From Streptomyces sp. LBL (GTDB lineage: Bacteria; Actinomycetota; Actinomycetes; Streptomycetales; Streptomycetaceae), in NCBI RefSeq assembly GCF_029893585.1, contig NZ_JARXYX010000002.1, positions 248,001 to 312,000 of the forward strand: a DNA stretch of 64,000 nucleotides, written 5' to 3'. Positions 51,893 through 60,516 of the stretch are shown here, piece by piece. A program made the position numbers and the translations under genes. Positions within the stretch are counted from its first letter, which is position 1; every line of letters begins with the position of its first letter. The notes under the pieces are model-generated. The model worked only from the letters and a program-made list of their open reading frames with translations, searched no databases and was not told the origin of the DNA.

Positions 51893-52635
51893 GGCTTCTC
51901 GGTCAGCCACAGACGGTTTCCGTTCACTTCGGAGGCAGGCTTCTCCCAGACTCCCACGATGGCCTCGGCCAGGTCCTTGACGTCCGTGAAACCCGCGAAC
52001 TTCGCGTTGGGGCGGTCGGCGCGCATCGCGTCGTGCACCAGGGCCTTCACCACCAGGATGGCGGCAGCGGAGGTCGGCCCGTCGGCGCCCCCCGCCTTGC
52101 GGAAGGCGTCGGCCAGCGCGAGCGTCCAGGCCTCGGCGGCGGCTTTGGCAGCTGCGTACGCGACGTTGCCCGCGGTGGGGTTCGAGGCGCCGGCCGCGCT
52201 GATCAGCACGTATCGCCCGCGCGCGCTGCGCTGAAGGGGCTCGAAGAAGGCCAGTGAGGTGTGCTGCACGGTGCGGATGAGCAGGAGCTCCAGGAAGTCC
52301 CAGTCGTCCAGGATCGTCTTGACGAACGTCTCGCTGCCGCGCCAGCCGCCAACGAGGTGGACCAGGCCGTCGATCCGGCCGAACTCCTTCTCGGTGCGGA
52401 CGGCCCAGTCACGGGTCGAGTCCAGGTCGAGCAGGTCGACCGTCTCCCCGGTGACCGCGGCGCCGTCGGCGCCGTAGCGGGCGGCGTCGACGGCCTCCGC
52501 CAGGCGCTCGGGATCGTTGTCCGCGCCGACGACGGTCGCCCCCGCCTCGGCGAGCCTGAACAGTGCCGCGCGCCCGGCGGGTCCGCCCGCGCCGGCCACT
52601 GCGATCACCGCACCGCTGAGAGCCTGGTTCCCCAT
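51889..52635 (-). CDS. SDR-family NAD(P)-dependent oxidoreductase
   Basis: 248 residues. VIAVAGAGGPAGRAALFRLA replaces the usual TGxxxGIG by AGAGGPAG; VHLVGGW takes the NAG place; YVLISAAGAS and NVAYAAAKAAAEAWTLALAD hold Ser and YxxxK. An atypical but probably active SDR. ATG at 52,635 has CAGGAGG. Translationally coupled to the threonine aldolase. Confidence 0.85.
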   Translation of the reverse strand: MGNQALSGAVIAVAGAGGPAGRAALFRLAEAGATVVGADNDPERLAEAVDAARYGADGAAVTGETVDLLDLDSTRDWAVRTEKEFGRIDGLVHLVGGWRGSETFVKTILDDWDFLELLLIRTVQHTSLAFFEPLQRSARGRYVLISAAGASNPTAGNVAYAAAKAAAEAWTLALADAFRKAGGADGPTSAAAILVVKALVHDAMRADRPNAKFAGFTDVKDLAEAIVGVWEKPASEVNGNRLWLTEKP

Positions 52636-52676
52636 GTTCCTCGCCTCCTGAGCAGTGTTCTCGGTACGCAGGTCGC

Positions 52677-54074
52677 TCACACGGCGATCCGCTCGGCGCT
52701 CTCCGCCGTGATGCCCATGGTTGAGGCGATCACGTTCTTCAGCTTCTTGGAGAGAGCCTCATAGAACATGCTCAACGGAAACTCGTCCGGAAGCACGTCA
52801 TCGACGAGTTTCCGCGGCGGCAGGCTCAGGTCGAGGGCGTCCGGGCCCTTGGCCCATGTGGAGCCGGGGTGCGGGGCGAGGTAGGTGGCGACCAGCTCGT
52901 ATCCGGCGAACCAGTGGACGAGCTTGGGGCGGTCGATGCCGTCCCGGTAGAGCTTCTCGATGTCGGCGCACAGCTGGTTGGTGACCTGCGGAGCGCGCTG
53001 CCAGTCGATGAGCAGTGTGTTGTCGGTCCAGCGGACGACGTCGTGCTGGTGCAGGTAGGCGAAGAGCAGCTGCCCGCCGAGGCTGTCGTAGTTGCGTACA
53101 CGTTCGCCGGTGACCGGGAACCGGAACATGCGGTCGAAGAGGACGGCGTACTGCACGTCACGGGCCTGCGGGACGCCGTCGGCCGCCAACTCCACGGCGT
53201 CCTTGAAGGCGGTGAGGTCGCAGCGCAGCTCTTCGAGGCCGTACATCCAGAACGGCTGGCGCTGCTTGATCATGAACGGGTCGAAGGGCAGGTCGCCGTG
53301 ACTGTGGGTGCGGTCGTGGACCATGTCCCACAGCACGAAGGCCTCCTCGCAGCGCTTCTGGTCGTGGACCATCGCGGCGGCGTCCTCGGGCAGGTCGAGG
53401 CTCAGGATGTCGACGGCGGCCGCGGTGACCCGGCGGAAGCGGGCGGCCTCGCGGTCGCAGAAGATGCCGCCCCAGCTGAACCGCTCGGGGGCCTCGCGCA
53501 CGGAGATGGTCTCCGGGAAGAGGACAGCGGCGTTGGTGTCGTAGCCGGCCGTGAAGTCCTCGAACGTGATGCCGCAGAACAGCGGGTTGTCGTAGCGGGT
53601 GCGCTCAAGTTCGGCCAGCCAGTCCGGCCAGACCATGCGCAGCACGATCGCTTCGAGGTTGCGGTCCGGGTTGCCGTTCTGCGTGTACATCGGGAAGACG
53701 ACCAGGTGCTGGAGGCCGTCGGCGCGGTGGGCGGCGGGCTGGAAGGCCAGCAGCGAGTCGAGGAAGTCCGGCACCCGGAAGCCGCCGTCGGCCCAGCGTT
53801 GCAGGTCCTTGACGAGGGCCTGGTGGTAGGCGGCGTCGTGCGGAAGCAGCGGGGAGAGCTCCTCGACGGCGTGCGCGACCCGTCGTACGGCGCGTGCGGC
53901 GCCCGTCGGATCCGGAGCGTCCTCGGCGTCGAAGTCGATCGACCCGTCCTTGGACTGCCATGGCCGGATCTGCTCCACGGCATCCTTGAGCACGGGCCAG
54001 GCCGGGTGTTCCACCACCCTGGCCACGGGAGGAATCCGCTCCTCCGAAACCGTCTGCACAAGAATTTCCGTCAT
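52677..54074 (-). CDS. DUF6421 family protein
   Basis: 465 residues. Conserved blocks seen: GNPDRNLEAIVLRMVWPDWL, LFPETISVREAPERFSWGGI, FVLWDMVHDRTHSHGDLPFD (clustered His/Asp, possible metal site) and LLIDWQRAPQVTNQLCADIE. The family is widespread in streptomycetes and without known function. 41 bases upstream of the SDR gene in the same direction, so a three-gene operon is likely. Confidence 0.82.
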   Translation of the reverse strand: MTEILVQTVSEERIPPVARVVEHPAWPVLKDAVEQIRPWQSKDGSIDFDAEDAPDPTGAARAVRRVAHAVEELSPLLPHDAAYHQALVKDLQRWADGGFRVPDFLDSLLAFQPAAHRADGLQHLVVFPMYTQNGNPDRNLEAIVLRMVWPDWLAELERTRYDNPLFCGITFEDFTAGYDTNAAVLFPETISVREAPERFSWGGIFCDREAARFRRVTAAAVDILSLDLPEDAAAMVHDQKRCEEAFVLWDMVHDRTHSHGDLPFDPFMIKQRQPFWMYGLEELRCDLTAFKDAVELAADGVPQARDVQYAVLFDRMFRFPVTGERVRNYDSLGGQLLFAYLHQHDVVRWTDNTLLIDWQRAPQVTNQLCADIEKLYRDGIDRPKLVHWFAGYELVATYLAPHPGSTWAKGPDALDLSLPPRKLVDDVLPDEFPLSMFYEALSKKLKNVIASTMGITAESAERIAV

Positions 54075-54355
54075 GACCCATCCTCCACGGGAGAACCTCG
54101 CGTAAGGAGACCGTATACACGTGAGGTTCCTGTCAGCAAGTAGTGGGCCCGGAAATTATCCTGCGCATCTTCATCTTCACAGAATTTTCTTCTGCACGTT
54201 AGCGTGACGGCAGCTGCTCCCACTCCCCCCACCCACTCGCGGCGCAGGCGCGGGTTCATCGCGGGGCGGGGCCGTTAGGCTCGGATCCACCCGCGCAGCC
54301 GTCCGCCCCGGCCGCGCCGGGAGCCGAGCCGCCGTCGACGGAAGCGAGTCGAACC

Positions 54356-55039
54356 TTGAACTTTCTCACCATCGGTCACCGCGGGGTCATGGGGGTCGAA
54401 CCCGAGAACACCCTCCGGTCCTTCCTCGCCGCCGAAGAGGCGGGCCTCGACGTCATCGAACTCGATCTGCATCTGAGCAAGGACGAGGCCCTCGTCGTCA
54501 TGCACGACGCCGACGTGGACCGTACGACCGACGGGACCGGCCCGATCGCCGGGCAGACCCTCGAGGAGCTGCGCGCCCTGGACGCCGGGCGCGGCGAGCG
54601 GGTCCCGGTGTTCGAGGAGGTCCTGGACGCCGTGCGGCTGCCGCTACAGGCCGAGATCAAGGACGTGGCGGCTGCCCGGGCGCTCGCCGAGGTCATGGAG
54701 CGGCGGGACCTGACCGCGCGCGTGGAGGTGTCCTCGTTCCACGACGAGGCGATCGCCGAGATCGCCCGCCTGGTTCCGGGTGTGCGCACGGCGCTGATCG
54801 CCAGCCGCTTCGGTACGGACGTCGTGGACCGCGCCGTCGAAGCCGGCGCCCGGACCGTCTGCCTCAACATCCGCCGGCTCAACCTGGAGGTCGTGGAGCA
54901 CGCCCGCAAGGCGGACCTGAGGATCATCGGCTGGGTGGTGAACACGCAGGACCACCTGCGGCTGGTGCGGGCCCTGGGGCTGGACGGCGCGACCACCGAC
55001 TACCCGGAGATCAAACGGACGGGCCGCTTCACGGCGTGA
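54356..55039 (+). CDS. glycerophosphodiester phosphodiesterase
   Basis: 227 residues. GHRGVMGVEPENTLRSFLAA, VIELDLHLSKDEALVVMHDA and DRTTDGTG are the GDPD active-site blocks (H-R, E-x-D, H), and LQAEIKD the later Glu-x-K. Hydrolyses glycerophosphodiesters to glycerol-3-phosphate and an alcohol. TTG start with GGAAGCGAG upstream; no signal peptide. Confidence 0.92.
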   Translation: MNFLTIGHRGVMGVEPENTLRSFLAAEEAGLDVIELDLHLSKDEALVVMHDADVDRTTDGTGPIAGQTLEELRALDAGRGERVPVFEEVLDAVRLPLQAEIKDVAAARALAEVMERRDLTARVEVSSFHDEAIAEIARLVPGVRTALIASRFGTDVVDRAVEAGARTVCLNIRRLNLEVVEHARKADLRIIGWVVNTQDHLRLVRALGLDGATTDYPEIKRTGRFTA

Positions 55040-55108
55040 CGGCCCGGTCCGGCCGGTCCCGGCCGGTCCCGCCCGCTCCGGTGGTCCGGACCGGTTCCGG
55101 GGGAACGA

Positions 55109-55648
55109 TTATGCGAGCTCCTTGACCAGCAGCTCGAACTGCAGGTCGTCACGGAGTGGGATGCCGGAACGCTCGTCGCCGTACGGGAAGGGGGTCATCT
55201 TTCCCGTACGGCGGTAACCGCGGCGCTCGTACCAGGCGATGAGGTCCTCGCGTACGGAGATCACCGTCATGCGCATCTCCGTGGCGCCCCAGGTCCGGCG
55301 GGCCTGCCGCTCCGCCTCCGCGATGATCAGCTTGCCGAGGCCGCCGCCCTGCTGCGCGGGGCTGACCGCGAACATCCCGAAGTAGGCGTGATCGCCTCGG
55401 TGTTCCAGCTGGCAGCAGGCGATGACCTGCCCGTCGCGCTCGACCGTGAGCAGCCGGCTGTCCGGCGCCTTGATGACGGCCAGCACACCCTCCGGATCGG
55501 TCCGCTGCCCTTCGAGGATGTCCGCCTCGGTGGTCCACCCGGTGCGGCTGGTGTCCCCTCGGTACGACGACTCGATCAACGCGACCAGCGCGTCCACATC
55601 GGCGTCGGTGGCGTCACGGAAGATCAGTCCGGTTGCGGCGGTGTCCAT
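55109..55648 (-). CDS. GNAT-family N-acetyltransferase
   Basis: 179 residues: LIFRDATDADVDALVALIES, then FGMFAVSPAQQGGGLGKLII (acetyl-CoA Q/R-x-x-G-x-G motif), RMTVISVREDLIAWYERRGY and RRTGKMTPFPY. Typical small-molecule or amine acetyltransferase; substrate unknown. Convergent with GDPD. Confidence 0.88.
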   Translation of the reverse strand: MDTAATGLIFRDATDADVDALVALIESSYRGDTSRTGWTTEADILEGQRTDPEGVLAVIKAPDSRLLTVERDGQVIACCQLEHRGDHAYFGMFAVSPAQQGGGLGKLIIAEAERQARRTWGATEMRMTVISVREDLIAWYERRGYRRTGKMTPFPYGDERSGIPLRDDLQFELLVKELA

Positions 55649-55735
55649 GGCTCGGTTCTCCGGTTCTACGGCGCGGCCCGGCGCGGCGCGGCGCGGGCAC
55701 CGATGAGAGTACCTCCGGCACTAGGCTCCGGGTGC

Positions 55736-56128
55736 ATGGTGCATGTACTGAGCGGCCGGACCCTGTTGCGGCCCACTGATCCGCAACGGTCCCGTGTCTT
55801 CTACGGCGAGCAGCTGGGGCTCGCCGTCTACCGCGAGTTCGGGGAGGGGCCGCAGCGCGGCACCGTCTACTTCCTCGGCGGTGGGTTCCTGGAGGTCTCG
55901 GGGCGGTCGGACGTCCCGCCGTCGCCGGCCGTTCGGCTGTGGCTCCAGGTGGCGGACGTGGCCGCGGCCCACGACGAGCTGCGGGGCAAGGGCGTCGAGA
56001 TCGTGCGGCCGCCGGTGCGCGAGCCGTGGGGACTGGTCGAGATGTGGATCGCGGATCCGGACGGTACGCGGATCGTGCTGGTGGAGGTGCCCGCGGACCA
56101 TCCGATCCGTTATCGGCCCGGAATCTGA
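55736..56128 (+). CDS. VOC (glyoxalase/bleomycin resistance) family protein
   Basis: 130 residues, two beta-alpha-beta-beta-beta units: SGRTLLRPTDPQRSRVFYGE, GLAVYREFGEG, RLWLQVADVAAAHDELRGKG and PWGLVEMWIADPDGTRIVLV. The final Glu-x-x-DPDG strand supports metal binding. Substrate unknown. Confidence 0.88.
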   Translation: MVHVLSGRTLLRPTDPQRSRVFYGEQLGLAVYREFGEGPQRGTVYFLGGGFLEVSGRSDVPPSPAVRLWLQVADVAAAHDELRGKGVEIVRPPVREPWGLVEMWIADPDGTRIVLVEVPADHPIRYRPGI

Positions 56129-56347
56129 GCTCACCCGGCTCCCACTCGGCCGGGCCGGTGCTCCCCACTGCGGTCGGTGCGGGCCAGTTGCAGACGGAAC
56201 GGCCACCCTCCCGTCTGCACGAGGACACTGGCAGACCGTCCTGACCTGCCGTGCTCCGTCGAGTGCTCCCCGTGTACACCCTTGCGCTCGCTTGCGCGCC
56301 ACACAGGTCGGGCATCCCTTGACCGACCGTCGAGCGGGGAGGTGGGC

Positions 56348-56959
56348 GTGCACGGACCGGCTTCGCTCGGCTGGCTATTGGTGGCGTTGTGTGCGGCGAC
56401 CGGGGCGTACTGCCTGCTGCGCATGCGCAGTGGCGTGGAGGAGCAGCGTCGGGCCGCGGGCGGCGAGGCGCTGATGGGTTTCGGCATGGCCGCGATGGCC
56501 GTACCGGCGGCGGTGTTCAGCGCGCCGTCGTGGGTCTGGCCAGCCGGTGTCGTCGTGTTCGGCGTGGCGGCGCTGCACGCCCTGTGGGCGGCCAGAGCGA
56601 GCGCCCATCACCTGCACCACCTTGTGGGTACCTCGGCCATGGTCTACATGGCGGTGGTCATGGCCGCCTCCCCGGGACAGCACGCCGGACAGCATGGCGG
56701 GCAACACGGCGGGCACGGCGGCTCCGGGGTTCCGCTGGTGACCGGGGCGCTGCTGCTCTACTTCGCGGGATATGTGCTGTTGTCCGGCGCACGGCTGATA
56801 CCGGCCGCCACCACGGGCGGGGACACGGGCGGGGCCGTGGGCGGGGACATGGGCGGGGCCGTGGGCGGAGCCGTGGGGTGGAGGGACCGGCCGGAGCTGG
56901 CGCGGGCGTGCCGGCTGGCGATGGGGATCGCGATGGTGACGATGCTGCTGACGCTGTGA
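56348..56959 (+). CDS. DUF5134 membrane protein
   Basis: 203 residues with five hydrophobic helices. GEALMGFGMAAMAVPAAVFS and SAHHLHHLVGTSAMVYMAVV match DUF5134, and a His/Gly-rich loop (GQHAGQHGGQHGGHGG) may bind metal. The second loop is a Gly repeat (TGGAVGGDMGGAVGG) made of 12-24-base DNA repeats. GTG start after GGAGGTGG. Confidence 0.8.
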   Translation: MHGPASLGWLLVALCAATGAYCLLRMRSGVEEQRRAAGGEALMGFGMAAMAVPAAVFSAPSWVWPAGVVVFGVAALHALWAARASAHHLHHLVGTSAMVYMAVVMAASPGQHAGQHGGQHGGHGGSGVPLVTGALLLYFAGYVLLSGARLIPAATTGGDTGGAVGGDMGGAVGGAVGWRDRPELARACRLAMGIAMVTMLLTL

Positions 56960-57057
56960 GGCGGGACGCCGGGGAACGCCGTACGCGACCGTTGCCTGCG
57001 TCACTTCGCCCCCGCGGTCCGTATCCCTGAGCGGGGCGGCGCTCATAAGCTGCCCTC

Positions 57058-57993
57058 ATGATGCTCCCCGCGGCACTGTTGCTGCTCGGTGCCCTGACCG
57101 CCGTCGTCGCTCCCCGGCTGCTGGCCCGGGCCGACTGGGCGGACCGCGAACCCGTCCTCGCCCTGTGGGTGTGGCAGTGCGCGGTGGCGGCCGTCCTGCT
57201 GTGCTGTGCGCTGTCGATGACGCTCAGTGCGGCGCTGGCCTGGCAGGTGGTGCGCGGCCAGGTCTTCGCCCCGGCGCCGCACGCCGTGATGGAGGCCTAC
57301 GGGCTGGGTACGACCGGGCCATGGGCCGCGCCGACCGCGGTGGCACTGGCCTGTGGCGGGGTGTGGACCGCGGCGATGCTGATGCGTGAGGTCGTCCGCA
57401 CGCGGGCCCGGCGTCGGCTGCGGTGTGCCGAACTCCTCGTGCGTGCACCGCTGTTGCCAGGTGAGGAGTCGGGCAGTCGGCTCGTGGTGCTGGAGGGGGA
57501 GCGGTCCGACGCCTGGTGGCTGCCGGGTGGTACGGCACCGCGCCTCGTCGTCACCACAGCCGCGTTGCGGCGCCTGAAGGGGCGGCAGCTGGACGCCCTG
57601 GTCGCACACGAGGAGGGACACACCCATGCCCGGCACGACTGGCTGCTGCACTGCTCGGCAGCGCTGGCCGGCGGGTTTCCGCAGGTTCCGGTGTTCGCCG
57701 CGTTCCGGCACGAGATGCACCGGCTGGTCGAACTCGCCGCCGACGACATGGCGTCCCGCCGCTTCGGCAGGCTGACCACCGCACTCGCGCTGGTCGAACT
57801 CAACGAGGACCGCGGCGTGTTCGGCCCCGTCCCGACCCCGCACGCCCATCTGCCCAAGCGGGTCCACCGGTTGCTCACTCCCCCGGACCGGCTCACGGCG
57901 GCCCGTCGACTGCGGCTGACCGCTGCCGCCGCGCTGGTTCCGGTCGTTCCGCTGCTGGTGGCGTTCGGACCGGGGCTGCGGGCGCTGGGCTGA
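57058..57993 (+). CDS. M56-family membrane metallopeptidase
   Basis: 311 residues, four membrane helices. The zinc motif is VAHEEGHTHARHDWLL (HExxH), with ELAADDMASRR giving the third ligand. BlaR1/M56 relatives usually pair with a BlaI regulator; none is seen next door, so the target is unknown. Two adjacent ATG codons (57,058/57,061). Confidence 0.88.
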   Translation: MMLPAALLLLGALTAVVAPRLLARADWADREPVLALWVWQCAVAAVLLCCALSMTLSAALAWQVVRGQVFAPAPHAVMEAYGLGTTGPWAAPTAVALACGGVWTAAMLMREVVRTRARRRLRCAELLVRAPLLPGEESGSRLVVLEGERSDAWWLPGGTAPRLVVTTAALRRLKGRQLDALVAHEEGHTHARHDWLLHCSAALAGGFPQVPVFAAFRHEMHRLVELAADDMASRRFGRLTTALALVELNEDRGVFGPVPTPHAHLPKRVHRLLTPPDRLTAARRLRLTAAAALVPVVPLLVAFGPGLRALG

Positions 57994-58013
57994 TCGCCCG
58001 GCATCCCCGGATC

Positions 58014-58089
58014 CCGGCATCCCCGCATCCCCGCATCCCCGCATCCCCGCATCAGGCCCCCGCAGGCCCCCGCAGGCCCCCCGCAGGTT
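58014..58089. repeat. short tandem repeats after the M56 gene
   Basis: Five units of CATCCCCG-type octamers, then three of CAGGCCCCCG. Confidence 0.7.
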
Positions 58090-58187
58090 CCCGACGACAC
58101 CTCGACGTCACCCCGAAGCCAATCTGCTGTCGACCCGGATCCGCCCGGGATTGGCCTCACTCCCCACGGGTCGGCGAGGATCGCAGC

Positions 58188-58859
58188 ATGCACACCCCGC
58201 CCGTCGACTCCCCGCCCCGTCCTCCGGCGCACCGCGCTGCCGCCCGCGCCGCCGGTGTCCTCGGGTTGTGCTGCACGCTGCTCCTGGTGCTGGTCTCGGC
58301 GGCTTGGCCGCCTCTGATCACCTTCGACGACGACCTCGCCCGCACCACCCATCGCTGGGCGGTCGACGAGCGCGGCGTCACCCAGGTCTTCCGCGTCCTG
58401 ACGGACTGGGTCTGGGACCCGTGGACGATGCGCATCGTGGTCGCGGCCGTCGTGGTGTGGCTGGTGTGGCGGCGCGCCGACTGGTGGACGGCCACGTGGC
58501 TGACGGCCACCTGTGCGCTGGGCACGCTGCTGCAGCAGTTCCTGAAGGCCGTGGTCGGGCGCTCACGGCCCGTCTGGTCCGACCCCGTCGACACGGCCCA
58601 CTACGCGGCCTTCCCGTCGGGCCACGCCATGACCGTCATGGTGGTGTGCGGTCTCCTGCTGTGGCTGCTGCACCGCCACGGCACCACCCGCGCCCTGTGG
58701 GTCACGGCCCTGGCCGTGTCCGTGGTCTCCGTCGTCGGCGTCGGCCTGACCCGGATCTGGCTGGGCGTCCACTGGACCACGGACGTGATCGGCGGCTGGC
58801 TCCTAGGCGCCCTGATGGTGGCCCTGGCGGTGCTGGCCCAGCTGCGGTGGCGGCCGTGA
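58188..58859 (+). CDS. PAP2-family membrane phosphatase
   Basis: 223 residues, six helices. The three phosphatase motifs are complete: K120 to RP (127-128) in KAVVGRSRPVW, PSGH (143-146) and R189-x5-H195-x3-D199 in TRIWLGVHWTTDV. Dephosphorylates phosphatidate, undecaprenyl diphosphate or a similar lipid. ATG with GAGGA upstream. Confidence 0.92.
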   Translation: MHTPPVDSPPRPPAHRAAARAAGVLGLCCTLLLVLVSAAWPPLITFDDDLARTTHRWAVDERGVTQVFRVLTDWVWDPWTMRIVVAAVVVWLVWRRADWWTATWLTATCALGTLLQQFLKAVVGRSRPVWSDPVDTAHYAAFPSGHAMTVMVVCGLLLWLLHRHGTTRALWVTALAVSVVSVVGVGLTRIWLGVHWTTDVIGGWLLGALMVALAVLAQLRWRP

Positions 58860-58880
58860 ACAGCCTCGTAGGATCACGCC

Positions 58881-59573
58881 ATGGCTGCCGTGTTGTTCGA
58901 CTTCTCAGGAACCCTCTTCCGCATCGAGTCCAGCGAGTCATGGCTGCGGGCCGTCCTGGCGCAGAGCGGGCTCTCCCTCCCTGAACCCGAGTTGCTGCGT
59001 GCCGCGCAGGCCCTCGAGGACATGGGCGCCCTGCCCGGCGGGGCCCCCGCCGCACAGCCGGTCCCCGGCGACCTCGGCTCCGTCTGGGAGATCCGCGACA
59101 AGAGCGCCGAACTGCACCGGGCCGCGTACACCGGCCTCGCCCGCCGAGTACCGCTCCCCGACCCGGCGTTGCACGACGCGTTGTACGAGCGGCACATGAC
59201 CCCGGCCGCCTGGACCCCGTACCCCGACGCCGTCGAGGTGCTGCGCACGCTGCGCGAGCGCGGGATCGGGGTGGGCGTGGTCAGCAACATCGGCTGGGAC
59301 CTGCGCCCGGTGTTCCGGGAGCACGGGCTGGACGCCTATGTCGACACCTACGTGCTGTCGTACGAACACGGCATCCAGAAACCTGACCCGCGGCTGTTCG
59401 AGACGGCGTGCACGGCGCTCGGCGTCGCCCCCCGGGACGTCCTCATGGTCGGCGACGACCGGCGCGCGGACGGCGGTGCGGCGGCGCTGGGCTGCGGGGT
59501 GCATTTCGTGGACCACCTGCCGGTGGCACAGCGGCCGGACGGGCTTCGTCCGGTGCTGGATCTGGTCGGCTGA
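58881..59573 (+). CDS. HAD-superfamily hydrolase
   Basis: 230 residues. LFDFSGTLFR is motif I with Ser where the second Asp of DxD usually stands; VGVVSNIGWD motif II, GIQKPDPRLFE the Lys and VLMVGDDRRADGG the acidic pair. Nucleophile intact. The Ser variant is regular in this subgroup. 21 bases after PAP2, possible operon. Confidence 0.87.
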   Translation: MAAVLFDFSGTLFRIESSESWLRAVLAQSGLSLPEPELLRAAQALEDMGALPGGAPAAQPVPGDLGSVWEIRDKSAELHRAAYTGLARRVPLPDPALHDALYERHMTPAAWTPYPDAVEVLRTLRERGIGVGVVSNIGWDLRPVFREHGLDAYVDTYVLSYEHGIQKPDPRLFETACTALGVAPRDVLMVGDDRRADGGAAALGCGVHFVDHLPVAQRPDGLRPVLDLVG

Positions 59574-59791
59574 GCGCGGCGTCCGAGGAGAAAACCCGCG
59601 AAGGAAAGCCGACAGAAGCCGACGGTGACTGAAGATGACCGGAGAAGACCGGAGAAGACCGACGGAAAAAGTAGCCCCAGGCCACCACTTGAAAAAAGCG
59701 CGCCCGCCTCGGACGATCCCCCGCGTCGCCCGAGGCAGACGGCAGCCCCGACCAGGCCTTTGTGAGGGCCGGTCCGGACGTCCTGAGTATA

Positions 59792-59812
59792 GTTGGCTGG
59801 CAGCCAGTCAAC
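59792..59812. promoter_or_regulatory. TetR operator palindrome
   Basis: GTTGGCTGGC and GCCAGTCAAC around a central A, one mismatched pair, next to a TATAGT -10-like hexamer and 15 bases before the tetR start. Autoregulation likely. Confidence 0.65.
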
Positions 59813-59826
59813 ACAGGAGTTTCAGC

Positions 59827-60516
59827 ATGTCCCCGCGCAGCGCCTCGGTCAACGAAGAGTTGCGCCGGCGTTCCCGGGAGCGGCTCCTGCAGTCGGCGGT
59901 CGAGCTGGTGAGCGAGCGCGGATTCGAGGCGACGACGCTCGGCGACATCGCGGACCGGGCCGGCTCGGCGCGCGGCCTGGTGTCCTACTACTTCCCCGGC
60001 AAACGCACGCTGGTCCAGTCCGCCGTCCACCGGCTGATGCACCGCACGCTGGAAGAGGCGCTGGAGCGTGAGCCGCGCACCGAGGACGGCCGGGAGCGGA
60101 TGGCGCGGGCCATCGACGCGATCCTGGGCCTGGCGCGGGACCGGCCCGTGCTGATGCGCCAGCACATGGCCGGGCTGCTGCAGGCGGAGGGCTTCGTGCC
60201 GTGCCCGGAGCAGCGGCGCCTGGCCGAGCTGCTGCGCGACACCGTGGAGCGCACCGGCTCGCAGGACGTCGACGCCGACTACCCGATGCTGCGCGCGTTG
60301 CTCATGGGGGCCGTCTACGCGGCGCTCGTGCCCGGCGTGCCGATGCCCGTGCCGGTGCTGCGGGCCGAGTTGTTCGAGCGCTACCGGATCGACTGGGAGC
60401 AGGGGGTCCCGCCGGACACCGAGGCGGCGTCCGGCGGGGCCGGCGACAAGGATCTGTCGAGATTCTTCGCGACCGGGGCCGCGCCGGAGCACGGCCGGGA
60501 CGGTCAGTCGAAGTAG
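59827..60516 (+). CDS. TetR-family regulator
   Basis: 229 residues: RLLQSAVELVSERGFEATTL, GDIADRAGSARGLVSYYFPG is the helix-turn-helix, then a ligand domain. ATG with AGGAG eight bases upstream; an in-frame extension of 64 residues runs through the operator and is rejected. Its target beyond itself is not evident. Confidence 0.88.
   Translation: MSPRSASVNEELRRRSRERLLQSAVELVSERGFEATTLGDIADRAGSARGLVSYYFPGKRTLVQSAVHRLMHRTLEEALEREPRTEDGRERMARAIDAILGLARDRPVLMRQHMAGLLQAEGFVPCPEQRRLAELLRDTVERTGSQDVDADYPMLRALLMGAVYAALVPGVPMPVPVLRAELFERYRIDWEQGVPPDTEAASGGAGDKDLSRFFATGAAPEHGRDGQSK

Noticed and set aside
50117..52234. 705-codon plus-strand frame opposite the B3/B4, aldolase and SDR genes
   Set aside because: Spans three real genes and intergenic repeats with no conserved motif.
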